Below are positions 16,700-25,768 of a DNA stretch of 42,004 nt, piece by piece; the stretch's first letter is position 1; every line of letters begins with the position of its first letter. The stretch is taken from assembly GCA_001689535.1 (NCBI GenBank), contig LUJP01000034.1, positions 1 through 42,004 on the forward strand, written 5' to 3'. Position numbers and translations under genes: made by a program. The notes under the pieces are model-generated. The model was not told the origin of the DNA. It saw only the letters and a program-made list of their open reading frames with translations, and ran no database searches. The DNA comes from Bacteroidales bacterium M5 (GTDB taxonomy: Bacteria; Bacteroidota; Bacteroidia; Bacteroidales; Muribaculaceae).

Positions 16700-17899
16700 A
16701 TGCTTCGCAAATATCTCGACAGAGTAAAGCCTCACTTCGAGCCCGGCGGCAAGCTCCATGCTTTCCATTCGGTATTCGACGGATTCGAGACCTTCCTCTA
16801 CACGCCCACATCCACATCCTCATCGGGCGTACATATCCACGACAGTCTCGATTCCAAGCGAGTGATGATAATAGTGGTGCTGGCCCTGATGCCCTGCCTG
16901 CTCTTCGGCATGTACAACACCGGTTATCAGAACTTCCTCGGTTCAGGAATGACAGAATTCCCGTTCTGGTCCGTGATGGCCTACGGCTTTCTTGCAATCC
17001 TGCCACGCATAATAGTCACTTACGTCGTGGGCCTCGGCATAGAATTCGTCGTGGCTCAGTGGCGTAAGGAGGAAATCCAGGAAGGATTCCTCGTCACCGG
17101 CATTCTCGTGCCTCTGATCTGCCCCATAGAGACCCCGATATGGATGCTGGCCGTAGCCACCGCATTTGCAGTTATATTCGCCAAGGAAGTATTCGGCGGA
17201 ACGGGCTACAACGTGTTCAACGTGGCCCTGGTTACCCGCGCCTTCCTCTTTTTCGCCTACCCCGCCTCAATGAGCGGCGACCGCGCCTTCATCTCGGCCA
17301 ATCCGATATGCGGCCTGGGCGGACACGTGAACTTCGCCGACGGCGTGAGCGGAGCCACCCCCCTGGGACAGGTTGCCACCACCGTGGGCGACAAGCTCCA
17401 CCTCACCAACATCGTAGGTGACCCCCTCTCGCTCTGGGACGCATTCCTGGGTCTGATTCCCGGTTCGTTCGGCGAGACTTCCACCCTGTGTATCCTCATC
17501 GGAGCCGCCATACTGCTCTTCACCGGCATCGCCTCCTGGCGTGTGATGCTGTCGGTAGTGGCAGGCGGTCTGTTCATGGGCTGGATAGCCAACCTTTGCC
17601 AGACGCCCACTTATCCGGCATCGATGCTCTCGCCCGTTGAGCAGCTGGTGTTCGGAGGCTTTGCCTTCGCGGCAGTGTTCATGGCCACCGACCCAGTGAC
17701 CGCCGTCCGCACCACCGTGGGAAAATACGTTTACGGTTTCCTCACCGGCGTAATCGCCATTCTTATCCGCGTTTACAACAACGGTTATCCCGAGGGTGCC
17801 ATGCTCGCCGTGCTGCTGATGAACGCCTTCGCACCGCTCATTGACTATTGCGTGGTGCAGGCCAATGTTAACCGCCGCATGCGCCGACTCAAAGCCTGA
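16700..17899 (+). CDS. nqrB: Na+-translocating NADH:quinone reductase subunit B
   Basis: This 399-residue integral membrane subunit has about ten helices. It contains the flavin-attachment motif DGVSGAT (214-220), where Thr220 would carry covalently bound FMN. NqrB is also where quinone and riboflavin sites and part of the Na+ path are placed in characterised complexes. It lies 45 nt after nqrA. Attachment of FMN needs an ApbE/Ftp flavin transferase, which is not in this window. Confidence 0.95.
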   Translation: MLRKYLDRVKPHFEPGGKLHAFHSVFDGFETFLYTPTSTSSSGVHIHDSLDSKRVMIIVVLALMPCLLFGMYNTGYQNFLGSGMTEFPFWSVMAYGFLAILPRIIVTYVVGLGIEFVVAQWRKEEIQEGFLVTGILVPLICPIETPIWMLAVATAFAVIFAKEVFGGTGYNVFNVALVTRAFLFFAYPASMSGDRAFISANPICGLGGHVNFADGVSGATPLGQVATTVGDKLHLTNIVGDPLSLWDAFLGLIPGSFGETSTLCILIGAAILLFTGIASWRVMLSVVAGGLFMGWIANLCQTPTYPASMLSPVEQLVFGGFAFAAVFMATDPVTAVRTTVGKYVYGFLTGVIAILIRVYNNGYPEGAMLAVLLMNAFAPLIDYCVVQANVNRRMRRLKA

Positions 17900-17934
17900 C
17901 CGCGTGCCACTCATTTATATATAACGTTGAAACT

Positions 17935-18642
17935 ATGAACAAGCAAAGCAACTTATACACCACAATATATATAGTGGCACTGGTGCTCATCGTGGGCACG
18001 GCCCTCGCCACGGTGGCATTGTCGCTCCGCTCGCGCCAGCAGAGCAATATCGACGCCGACAAGATGCGCCAGATACTCGCCGCCGCCCATATCGTTCCGG
18101 AAAAGGGACAGGTGGTCGAGGACTTCAACAAATATGTCACCGCTCAGGCCGTCTACAACGACCGCGGCCAGATAATAGAGGGCGCCGACGCTTTCACCGT
18201 GGATGTGGCAGCTCAGGTGAAGCTTCCCGCCGACAAGCGCGAACTTCCCGTGTTCACCTGCCAGACTCCCGACGGTGCCGTGAAATACATCCTCCCCTGC
18301 TATGGAGCCGGCCTCTGGGGCCCGATATGGGGATATATCGCCTTTGACGCCGACGGCTCGACCGTCTACGGAGCCTACTTCGCCCACCAGGGCGAGACTC
18401 CCGGACTCGGCGCCGAGATAGAAAAGCCCGCTTTCAGCAACCAGTTTGAAGGCAAGCAGATGTTCAAGGCCGACCGCTTCCTGCCCATAGCTGTGGTGAA
18501 AGCCGGACAGAAACCCCAGGGCGACGAAGACTATGTGGACGGCATCTCCGGCGGCACAGTCACCAGCAAGGGCGTGGGCGAAATGCTCTCCAACTCCCTC
18601 TCGCCATATAAATCATTCCTCGAATCCCTTAGAACCAAATAA
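17935..18642 (+). CDS. nqrC: Na+-translocating NADH:quinone reductase subunit C
   Basis: This 235-residue subunit has one N-terminal membrane helix (about 8-30) and a large periplasmic domain that carries the second covalent FMN. The attachment region is DGISGGTVTS (202-211) with Thr208 as acceptor. The residue before it is Gly, where most NqrC proteins have Ala (SGAT). It lies 35 nt after nqrB and 5 nt before nqrD. Confidence 0.94.
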   Translation: MNKQSNLYTTIYIVALVLIVGTALATVALSLRSRQQSNIDADKMRQILAAAHIVPEKGQVVEDFNKYVTAQAVYNDRGQIIEGADAFTVDVAAQVKLPADKRELPVFTCQTPDGAVKYILPCYGAGLWGPIWGYIAFDADGSTVYGAYFAHQGETPGLGAEIEKPAFSNQFEGKQMFKADRFLPIAVVKAGQKPQGDEDYVDGISGGTVTSKGVGEMLSNSLSPYKSFLESLRTK

Positions 18643-18647
18643 ACGCC

Positions 18648-19274
18648 ATGGCCGAAAAAATAAACTGGAAAACGGTTTTCTTCAACCCCTTCTCGAAGAA
18701 CAACCCCGTGATAGTGCAGGTGCTCGGCATCTGCTCGGTGCTCGCCGTGACCGCCAAACTCGAGCCGGCCATAGTGATGGGCATCTCCGTGATTGCGGTT
18801 CTCGCTTTCTCCAATGTGATAATATCGCTCATTCGCAACACCATCCCCACCAACATCCGAATAATTGTGCAGCTGGTGGTGGTGGCCGGACTGGTAGTAA
18901 TCGTAGACCAGCTGCTTAAAGCCTACACCTACGACGTGTCCAAACAGCTCTCCGTGTTCATTGGTCTCATCATCACCAACTGTATCCTCATGGGCCGTCT
19001 CGAGGCCTTCGCCATGGCCAACAAGCCCTGGCCCTCGTTCCTCGACGGCGTGGGCAACGGCATCGGCTACACCATAATTCTTGTGATTGTGGGCTTCTTC
19101 CGCGAGCTCCTCGGAAGCGGCACACTGCTCGGATATCAGGTGATACCCCAGTGGTGCTACGACCACGGCTATGTCAACAACGGCCTGATGATTCTTCCTC
19201 CCATGGCTCTCATTGTGGTGGGCTGCATAATCTGGGTTCACCGTTCGATCAACAAAGACCTTCAGGACGAATGA
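18648..19274 (+). CDS. nqrD: Na+-translocating NADH:quinone reductase subunit D
   Basis: This 208-residue, six-helix membrane subunit is related to NqrE and RnfA/E. Signatures are ICSVLAVTAKLEPAIVMGISV near the N-terminus and SVFIGLIITNCILMGRLEAFAM in the middle. The NqrD/E pair binds an Fe-S centre within the membrane in solved structures. The start codon follows the nqrC stop by 5 nt. Confidence 0.95.
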   Translation: MAEKINWKTVFFNPFSKNNPVIVQVLGICSVLAVTAKLEPAIVMGISVIAVLAFSNVIISLIRNTIPTNIRIIVQLVVVAGLVVIVDQLLKAYTYDVSKQLSVFIGLIITNCILMGRLEAFAMANKPWPSFLDGVGNGIGYTIILVIVGFFRELLGSGTLLGYQVIPQWCYDHGYVNNGLMILPPMALIVVGCIIWVHRSINKDLQDE

Positions 19275-19315
19275 CCGCACACCAATCAAAAAGCTAACGA
19301 AAAACAAATCTGAAG

Positions 19316-19933
19316 ATGGAGAATCTCAACCTATTCATACGCTCGATTTTCGTCGACAATATGATATTCGCCTACTTCCTGGGCATGTGCTCGTTTCTGG
19401 CGGTATCTAAAAATGTAAAGACAGCTCTCGGACTGGGTGTGGCGGTGACATTCATGCTCTGCATCACCCTCCCCATAAACTATCTGCTCAACACCTACGT
19501 GCTTCAGGCCGGCGCTCTCACATGGCTGGGCCCGCAGTTCGCCGATGTTGACCTCAGCTTCCTCTCGCTCATAATGTTCATTGCCGTGATAGCATCCATG
19601 ACACAGCTCGTGGAGATGACAGTGGAGAAATACAGCCCCGCGCTGTATTCGTCGCTCGGCATATTCCTGCCGCTCATTGCCGTGAACTGCGCCATTCTCG
19701 GCGGCTCGCTGTTCATGCAGCAGCGCGGCTTCGACAGCGTGTTCACATCATTCTGCGCCGGCGCCGGTTGGGGCATCGGCTGGCTTCTCGCAATCGTGGC
19801 CATCGCCGCAATCCGCGAACGTCTCCAGACCTACTCCAACATTCCGCGTCCGCTCCGCGGCATCGGCATCACATTCATTCTCACCGCCCTCATGGGCATA
19901 GCTTTCATGAGCTTCCTCGGAATAAAACTGTAA
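19316..19933 (+). CDS. nqrE: Na+-translocating NADH:quinone reductase subunit E
   Basis: This 205-residue, six-helix membrane subunit is homologous to NqrD in inverted topology. It begins MENLNLFIRSIFVDNMIFAY. It contains MCSFLAVSKNVKTALGLG and PLIAVNCAILGGSLFM, the cysteine-bearing motifs of the shared Fe-S site. It lies 41 nt after nqrD and 4 nt before nqrF. Confidence 0.95.
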   Translation: MENLNLFIRSIFVDNMIFAYFLGMCSFLAVSKNVKTALGLGVAVTFMLCITLPINYLLNTYVLQAGALTWLGPQFADVDLSFLSLIMFIAVIASMTQLVEMTVEKYSPALYSSLGIFLPLIAVNCAILGGSLFMQQRGFDSVFTSFCAGAGWGIGWLLAIVAIAAIRERLQTYSNIPRPLRGIGITFILTALMGIAFMSFLGIKL

Positions 19934-19937
19934 AACC

Positions 19938-21242
19938 ATGGCAACAAACGTTATATTTCTCGCTATGTCGGCCTCGTCGCTGACCATACTTGCCGGCGTG
20001 GGCATCTTCCTGCTCATAACCCTGCTGCTGGTGGCCGTGCTTCTTACAGCCAAGCATTACCTGGTTCACACCGGCAAGGTAAACATCAACATCAACAACG
20101 ACACCGACGTGAAAGCCGAGTCGGGCAAATCGCTGCTCGCATCGATGGCAGACTGCAACGTGTTCCTTCCCTCGGCCTGCGGCGGCAAAGGCAGCTGCGG
20201 ACAGTGCAAAGTGCAGGTGTTCGAGGGCGGTGGCGATATTCTTCCCACAGAAGCCGTGCATTTCTCGCGCAAGCAGATAAAGGATGACTGGCGCCTCGCA
20301 TGCCAGGTGAAGGTAAAAGAAGACATGAAAATCGGTGTTCCCGCCTCCGTGCTCGACATAAAGGAGTATGAGTGCGAGGTCGTTTCGAACAACAACGTCT
20401 CGACCTTCATCAAGGAATTTATCGTGGCCCTTCCCAAGGGAGAACACATGGACTTTATTCCCGGCTCTTACGCCCAGATAAAGATTCCACCCTACACCAT
20501 GGACTACGACAAGGATATCGACAAGGCTTCCATCGGTGCGGAATATCTCCCCGCATGGGAAAAGTTCGGACTGTTCAGCCTCAAGTGCCGCAACGACGAG
20601 ACTACCGTGCGCGCCTACTCCATGGCCAACTATCCCGCCGAGGGCGACCGCTTCATGCTCACCGTGCGCATAGCCACCCCGCCCTTCAAGCCGAAACCTC
20701 AGGTAGGTTTCCAGGACGTGATGCCCGGTATCGCATCGAGCTACATCTTCACGCTCAAGCCCGGCGACAAGGTGCTCATGAGCGGCCCTTACGGAGATTT
20801 CCACCCCATTTTCGACTCCAAGAAAGAGATGATGTGGATAGGCGGAGGCGCCGGTATGGCCCCGCTCCGCGCACAGATCATGCACATGACCAAGACCCTC
20901 AACACACGCGACCGCGAAATGCACTATTTCTACGGCGCGCGTGCCCTCAACGAAGTGTTCTATCTCCAGGATTTCCTGCAGCTTGAGAAGGAGTTCCCCA
21001 ACTTCCATTTCCATCTGGCTCTTGACCGTCCCGACCCCGCGGCAGATGCAGCAGGCGTAAAATACACTCCCGGCTTCGTGCATCAGGTAATTTACGACAC
21101 ATACCTGAAGAACCACGACGCCCCGGAGGATATAGAATACTACATGTGCGGTCCCGGCCCGATGAGCGCTGCCGTAAACAAAATGCTCGACAGCCTCGGC
21201 GTTGACCCCGAAAACATCCACTACGATAACTTCGGAGGATAA
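19938..21242 (+). CDS. nqrF: Na+-translocating NADH:quinone reductase subunit F
   Basis: This 434-residue entry point for electrons has an N-terminal membrane helix (about 15-40). A 2Fe-2S ferredoxin domain follows with Cys81, Cys87, Cys90 and Cys122 (CGGKGSCGQC...C). The FAD-binding domain contains RAYSMANYPAE, and the NAD(H)-binding domain contains IGGGAGMAPLRAQIMHM and ends YYMCGPGPMSAAVNKMLDSLGV. It oxidises NADH and passes electrons to NqrC/NqrB. It is the last gene of the operon, followed by a strong terminator. Confidence 0.95.
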   Translation: MATNVIFLAMSASSLTILAGVGIFLLITLLLVAVLLTAKHYLVHTGKVNININNDTDVKAESGKSLLASMADCNVFLPSACGGKGSCGQCKVQVFEGGGDILPTEAVHFSRKQIKDDWRLACQVKVKEDMKIGVPASVLDIKEYECEVVSNNNVSTFIKEFIVALPKGEHMDFIPGSYAQIKIPPYTMDYDKDIDKASIGAEYLPAWEKFGLFSLKCRNDETTVRAYSMANYPAEGDRFMLTVRIATPPFKPKPQVGFQDVMPGIASSYIFTLKPGDKVLMSGPYGDFHPIFDSKKEMMWIGGGAGMAPLRAQIMHMTKTLNTRDREMHYFYGARALNEVFYLQDFLQLEKEFPNFHFHLALDRPDPAADAAGVKYTPGFVHQVIYDTYLKNHDAPEDIEYYMCGPGPMSAAVNKMLDSLGVDPENIHYDNFGG

Positions 21243-21277
21243 TCCGCAACAATTTCCTCAGAACCGAAAAAAAGCTG

Positions 21278-21317
21278 GCGGCGTGTCAAAACCCGATTTT
21301 GACACGCCGCTTTATTT
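21278..21317 (+). terminator. Rho-independent terminator of the nqr operon
   Basis: GCGGCGTGTCAAAA (21278-21291) pairs perfectly with 21297-21310 around a 5-nt loop, followed by TTTATTT. The 14-bp stem is preceded by an A-run, so it could also act on the opposite strand. It rules out the upstream in-frame extension of the helicase gene. Confidence 0.9.
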
Positions 21318-21336
21318 CAAAATCTTCATCACCTCA

Positions 21337-23448
21337 ATGGCCATGACTATGGAACCATCCTCCCCGAATCCCGAAATGGAACTTGCCCGAAGGCTGATTG
21401 AAAACACGTCATGCAACGTGTTCCTGACCGGGCGTGCCGGCACGGGAAAGACCACCTTCCTGCGGCAACTGACGTCCACAACAGCGAAACGTGCCGTGGT
21501 GGTGGCATCCACAGGCATAGCCGCCATCAACGCGGGTGGTGTCACCATCCACTCATTCTTCCAGTTGCCGCTCTCGCCATACGTCCCGGGAACGACCGCA
21601 GCGGGAGCGCAGAAAAGCTACGGACGTTTCTCCCGCGACAAAATCAAGATAATCCGCGGCATCGACCTGCTGATAATCGACGAGGTGAGCATGGTGCGCG
21701 CCGACCTGCTCGACGCCGTTGACGACGCCCTGCGCCGCCTCCGCCGCTGCCAATTGCCTTTCGGAGGGGTGCAGCTGCTTCTCACCGGCGACCTTATGCA
21801 GCTCGCGCCCGTGGTAAAGCCCGAGGACTGGGCCCTGCTCTCCCCTCATTACGCCACACCATATTTCTTTTCGAGCCACGCGCTGCAGAAAGCCGGCTTC
21901 CAGAGCGTGAACCTTGAGAAATGCTATCGCCAGACCGATACCGGCTTTCTTGACATCCTCAACCGCGTGCGCGACAACTCGGCCGATGCCCGCACCCTCC
22001 AGACACTTAATTCACACTACATATCCGCCTTCAATCCCGACGACCGCGAGGGCTACATACGCCTGGTGACCCACAACCGCGACGCGCGCGCCATCAACGA
22101 ACAGCGCCTCGCCCAGCTGCCCGGAGCGCCGGTGAAACTCCTTGCCACGACCGAAGGAGAGTTTCCCGAATACTCCTATCCCGCCGACGAGTGCCTGGAG
22201 CTGAAACCTGGCGCGCGAGTGATGTTTCTGCGCAACGACGCCTCGCACCGCTATTTCAACGGCTCCATGGGAACGGTTGAAGCCATCCTCCCCGACTGTG
22301 TGAATGTGCGGCTGCTCGGTGACGGCGCCGAAACCGTGGAGGTGGAACGCGCCACCTGGGAAAACAACAGATATACCGTCAATGAACAGACGGCGGAAAT
22401 AACTGCGGAGGTGCAGGGCCGCTTCTCCCAGTTCCCGCTGCGCACGGCCTGGGCCATTACGGTTCACAAAAGCCAGGGTCTGACCTTCGACAAGGCAATC
22501 ATAAACCTTGCCCACTCGTTTGCCCACGGACAGACCTACGTGGCGCTCTCGCGCTGCCGCAGCCTCGAAGGACTCGTGCTCGATGCGCCGCTATCACCCC
22601 GCGCCATCATCAACGACCCCGAGGTGACGGATTTCGCCACAGCAAATCCGCCCTTACGGCCCGGCGACCCGTGCGTAGGCACTCTTGAAAAGGAATTCAG
22701 GGCACATTGCTTCGCTGAACTCTTCGACATGCAGCCGGTCACTCACGCGTTAGCCGACCTCCAGCGCATCATAGAGGAATTTCTCTACAAGACATATCCC
22801 GAACTGACGCGGCTTTACCGCGAATATGCCTCAGCCGTTCCGGGAAAGATAGAAGATGTGAGCTGCCGGTTTGTCAATTCTTACCTTCCGCTGGTGAAAG
22901 AAGGGACCGACGGGAGAACGGACGCGAGAATAAACGACGCCTCGGTCTACTTCATTAAAGAGCTCACGCCGATGACATCGCTGCTTGAAAAAACGCCTTC
23001 GAAAACCGACAACAAGGAAACCACACGCCGCCTTACGGAAGCCAGGGAAACGCTGTACGACGCTCTCAGTCTCAAACTCCGACTGCTGCACACATTCGCT
23101 TCGGAGCGATTCACCACCGCCGGATTCCTTGATGCAAAAGCCCGTGCCGTTTTGGCCAAACCCGCTCCCGAAAAACGTAAGGAGAAAAAGCCGGAAACCG
23201 CCGATACCGAACTCAACCAGGCCGACTCAGCGCTGTTCGACGCCCTCTCGGCATGGCGCTACGCAAAGGCAAAAGCCGAAGGCAAACCGGCCTTCTGGAT
23301 TGCCTCCACACGAACCCTCATGGAAATCTCGCGCGAACGCCCCTCGACACTGAGCGACCTAAAGCAAATCCACGGCATAGGAAAAAACAAGCTCAATGCC
23401 TTCGGCGAGGAAATAATCCGGATTATCGAAGATTACTCTACGAATTAA
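21337..23448 (+). CDS. PIF1-like/RecD-like SF1 helicase with C-terminal HRDC domain
   Basis: From the preferred start the protein has 703 residues. Walker A is GRAGTGKT (32-39, Lys38) and Walker B is LLIIDEVSMV. The helicase core continues to TAWAITVHKSQGLTFDKAIINL and YVALSRCRSLEGLVL, the typical C-terminal RecA-fold motifs of the PIF1/Dda group. The last 70 or so residues (DALSAWRYAKAKAEGKPAFWIAS...LKQIHGIGKNKLNAFGEEI) form an HRDC domain. The frame extends to 21202, but that part overlaps nqrF and the nqr terminator, so 21337 (or 21343/21349) is chosen. It probably remodels or unwinds DNA. Its 3' end overlaps the convergent response regulator gene by 11 bp. Confidence 0.88.
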   Translation: MAMTMEPSSPNPEMELARRLIENTSCNVFLTGRAGTGKTTFLRQLTSTTAKRAVVVASTGIAAINAGGVTIHSFFQLPLSPYVPGTTAAGAQKSYGRFSRDKIKIIRGIDLLIIDEVSMVRADLLDAVDDALRRLRRCQLPFGGVQLLLTGDLMQLAPVVKPEDWALLSPHYATPYFFSSHALQKAGFQSVNLEKCYRQTDTGFLDILNRVRDNSADARTLQTLNSHYISAFNPDDREGYIRLVTHNRDARAINEQRLAQLPGAPVKLLATTEGEFPEYSYPADECLELKPGARVMFLRNDASHRYFNGSMGTVEAILPDCVNVRLLGDGAETVEVERATWENNRYTVNEQTAEITAEVQGRFSQFPLRTAWAITVHKSQGLTFDKAIINLAHSFAHGQTYVALSRCRSLEGLVLDAPLSPRAIINDPEVTDFATANPPLRPGDPCVGTLEKEFRAHCFAELFDMQPVTHALADLQRIIEEFLYKTYPELTRLYREYASAVPGKIEDVSCRFVNSYLPLVKEGTDGRTDARINDASVYFIKELTPMTSLLEKTPSKTDNKETTRRLTEARETLYDALSLKLRLLHTFASERFTTAGFLDAKARAVLAKPAPEKRKEKKPETADTELNQADSALFDALSAWRYAKAKAEGKPAFWIASTRTLMEISRERPSTLSDLKQIHGIGKNKLNAFGEEIIRIIEDYSTN

Positions 23449-24118
23449 CGGTGAGCATATAGCCACGCTTCTTAAGCGAGACGATACTTACCGAGGGATC
23501 AGCGATCAGACGCCGCAGATATGTGATCTGCACATTCAGCGACAAGGAATTGGAATAGCTTGCGTCGCCCCACACTGCATTTAGAATCGTATCACGGCTC
23601 ACCACCGCGCCCTGATTCTCCGCGAGAATAGTCAGAATCTCGGCCTGACGCAGCGACAGCAACGAAGTCTGCCCCGCATATACCAGCGTGGAGATATTGG
23701 GACGGAACACCGTCTGACCGATTTCGTAGACAGTTTCGGTCGACACAATCATGCTGTCAAGACGCTCCCTGATTCTGGCCATCAGCTCCTCGGGATAAAA
23801 CGGCTTGGGAATATAGTCATTGCCCTTGAGCGAGAAGCCGTGAAGCCGGTCAACCTTATCCGTACGGTCGGTCAGGAAGAAGATAATCACGCGTTTGTCG
23901 GTCTCGCGGATAATCCTTGCCATCTCGAAGCCATCCAGTTCCGGCATGTTTATGTCCAGAAGAATAAGGTCGGGATTCTCGCTGCGGTACATTTCCAGTC
24001 CCACCCTGCCGTTTTCGGCATAGAGTGTCTCGTAACCTTCCGCCTCGATGAACCGCTTGAGAAGCATTGAATTGCGGAAATCATCATCCACTAAAAGTAT
24101 CTTGAGCGCGTTTTTCAT
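23438..24118 (-). CDS. OmpR/PhoB-family response regulator
   Basis: This 226-residue transcription factor has a receiver domain (about 5-120) with acidic residues Asp11-13, phosphoacceptor Asp55 in LILLDINMPELDGF, and a conserved Lys in DYIPKPF. A winged-helix DNA-binding domain (about 130-226, RQAEILTILAENQGAVVSRDTILNAVWGD...LRRLIADPSVSIVSLKKRGYML) follows. The start at 24118 overlaps the kinase stop as ATGA, so the two are translationally coupled; an in-frame ATG at 24142 would add 8 residues inside the kinase gene. It is the best candidate to bind the 11-bp repeats at 25671-25714. Confidence 0.93.
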   Translation of the reverse strand: MKNALKILLVDDDFRNSMLLKRFIEAEGYETLYAENGRVGLEMYRSENPDLILLDINMPELDGFEMARIIRETDKRVIIFFLTDRTDKVDRLHGFSLKGNDYIPKPFYPEELMARIRERLDSMIVSTETVYEIGQTVFRPNISTLVYAGQTSLLSLRQAEILTILAENQGAVVSRDTILNAVWGDASYSNSLSLNVQITYLRRLIADPSVSIVSLKKRGYMLTVNS

Positions 24119-25608
24119 TGCGGAAGTTTTATCGTGAAACATGTTCCTTTGCCCTCTGAGCTGCTTACGGTGATGCTGCCGCCATGGGCCTCTGTAAGCA
24201 ACTTAACGTAGGTCAGTCCAAGCCCCATGCCAGGCGGTTCGCCTGCCGTGGCGTTGCCCCTGTAGAAACGGTCGAAAATATGCCTGAGGTCGCCTGATGA
24301 TATGCCGCTACCGTTATCGCCTATCCGGATTTCCACGGTCTCGTTGCTCACGGAAGCCTCGGCGGTGATTTCAACCGCTCTTCCGGAATACTTAATGGCA
24401 TTCTCCACCAGATTGTTGAGGATATTGAACAGGTGGGAACGGTCGGCCGACACCTCCGTCTCCCCGCCTATATTATTTCTGATTTCCACAGTTTTTCCTG
24501 ACGGGATTACCGCCGCTGACGCCACACTGTCAAACAGTTCCCTGAGATTCACACTGCGGATATTCAGAGGTATCTGCTCCACATTATTGAAAGTGATATC
24601 CCTGAGCTTCGAAAAATATGCCGAGAGATTGTCAAGGGCATTTCTTGTCTCGGCCAGTATTTCTTTCCTCACTTCCCCGCTCCGCATCATGGAATCGATT
24701 CCCATGGCCGACACACACATCTTGAGAGTGGAGATAGGCCGCTTGAGTTCGTGGATCATGGTGGTGACAAAACTGTTGCGCATCTTGTCGAGACGCGACA
24801 GCTTCAACACGGTTGAGAACTGCAACACCAGGCACACTATAAGCAGGCATGACACAAACAGCGTGATTATAAGCGCAGGCCCCATTCCGGGAAGCACGTC
24901 AAATGGATTCACACGGCTGACTATGCACGCCGTCAGGCCCTGCAACTGCGAATAAGGTATAATCATGGAGACAGCAGGAGAGAAAACAGATTTGTGATAT
25001 TCGACCGCAGTATTCCATACCATGCTGTCGACTCTCGCCAGAGTTACTTCGGCCTTTATACCGGCCTTTTCCATAATGGAGTCTATTCCTTCCACGGTAA
25101 ACGGACATTTCCGCTCCGTCTGGACATTATTCGTGGCAAGCCATGCCTCATTCTCGTCCTTAGCGCCCGAAGAGTCGAAAATCATGGAGTCGACAGGCGT
25201 TTCCGTCTGAACTACGGCGAGTTTCATGGCACGATCCTTTTGTTCCTCGGTGAGTGGCGTACCCGGCTTGAGTCCCAGAAGTTCGTGAGCCGAAAACCGG
25301 TAAGTATAGATTCTTGACGTGCGCTTTGTCTGAACCGTATCGCCATATTTCTGCGACAGCGAGAACGAAGGGACATAGAAAGTGTTGAAATCTTTACCAT
25401 TCCTGAAAGAATCCACACGGGAATCCGAACTGACCGCGCGTATCGCGTTATATTCGGCCACGCACTTCTCTATCCGTGCGCCCAGATTGCGCTCATAATC
25501 ACTGAGAGCAAACTCATAGCGTCCGTAAAGCCAGTATGACTGCATTCCCAGAAAAGCAAGAATGGCTATTATCGTTACAATATACAATGTCTTTATCCGT
25601 CGTTCCAT
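24115..25608 (-). CDS. Sensor histidine kinase
   Basis: This 497-residue membrane kinase has TM1 at about 8-26, a periplasmic sensor region at about 27-240 with no recognisable named domain, and TM2 at about 244-266. The dimerisation domain follows directly with phosphoacceptor His286 in MIHELKRPIST; no HAMP domain is seen. The ATPase domain has NLVENAIKYS (N box), IGDNGSGI (G1) and GMGLGLTYVKLL (G2). It forms a two-component pair with the overlapping response regulator. It is divergent from the GLPGLI/barrel operon, which is its likely target. Confidence 0.93.
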   Translation of the reverse strand: MERRIKTLYIVTIIAILAFLGMQSYWLYGRYEFALSDYERNLGARIEKCVAEYNAIRAVSSDSRVDSFRNGKDFNTFYVPSFSLSQKYGDTVQTKRTSRIYTYRFSAHELLGLKPGTPLTEEQKDRAMKLAVVQTETPVDSMIFDSSGAKDENEAWLATNNVQTERKCPFTVEGIDSIMEKAGIKAEVTLARVDSMVWNTAVEYHKSVFSPAVSMIIPYSQLQGLTACIVSRVNPFDVLPGMGPALIITLFVSCLLIVCLVLQFSTVLKLSRLDKMRNSFVTTMIHELKRPISTLKMCVSAMGIDSMMRSGEVRKEILAETRNALDNLSAYFSKLRDITFNNVEQIPLNIRSVNLRELFDSVASAAVIPSGKTVEIRNNIGGETEVSADRSHLFNILNNLVENAIKYSGRAVEITAEASVSNETVEIRIGDNGSGISSGDLRHIFDRFYRGNATAGEPPGMGLGLTYVKLLTEAHGGSITVSSSEGKGTCFTIKLPQ

Positions 25609-25670
25609 GATGCAAAATTAGGTATTTTTCATCAGTCATAATCCTAAAACTCAGGCCGATTACCTGAGAA

Positions 25671-25714
25671 TAATAATTTAGTAATAATTCCATAATGCTT
25701 GAGTAATGATTATT
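25671..25714 (+). promoter_or_regulatory. Four 11-bp direct repeats, probable response-regulator boxes
   Basis: TAATAATTTAG (25671), TAATAATTCCA (25682), TAATGCTTGAG (25693) and TAATGATTATT (25704) run back to back with exactly 11 bp between starts. OmpR/PhoB-type regulators bind direct repeats at 10-11-bp spacing. The array lies between the divergent regulator/kinase operon and the GLPGLI operon. It ends 25 bp upstream of the -7 box of the latter. Confidence 0.65.
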
Positions 25715-25739
25715 TTCGGCCCGAGGCGTAACGGCACAA

Positions 25740-25747
25740 TAACTTTG
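25740..25747 (+). promoter_or_regulatory. Promoter of the GLPGLI-barrel operon, -7 box
   Basis: TAACTTTG followed by GCG matches TAnnTTTG, and the start codon at 25769 is 21 nt further on. The -33 region (around 25713-25718, TTTTCG) is a poor TTTG. A weak -33 box is consistent with activation from the adjoining 11-bp repeats. Confidence 0.6.
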
Positions 25748-25768
25748 CGGCATCAAACAACAAACGAT

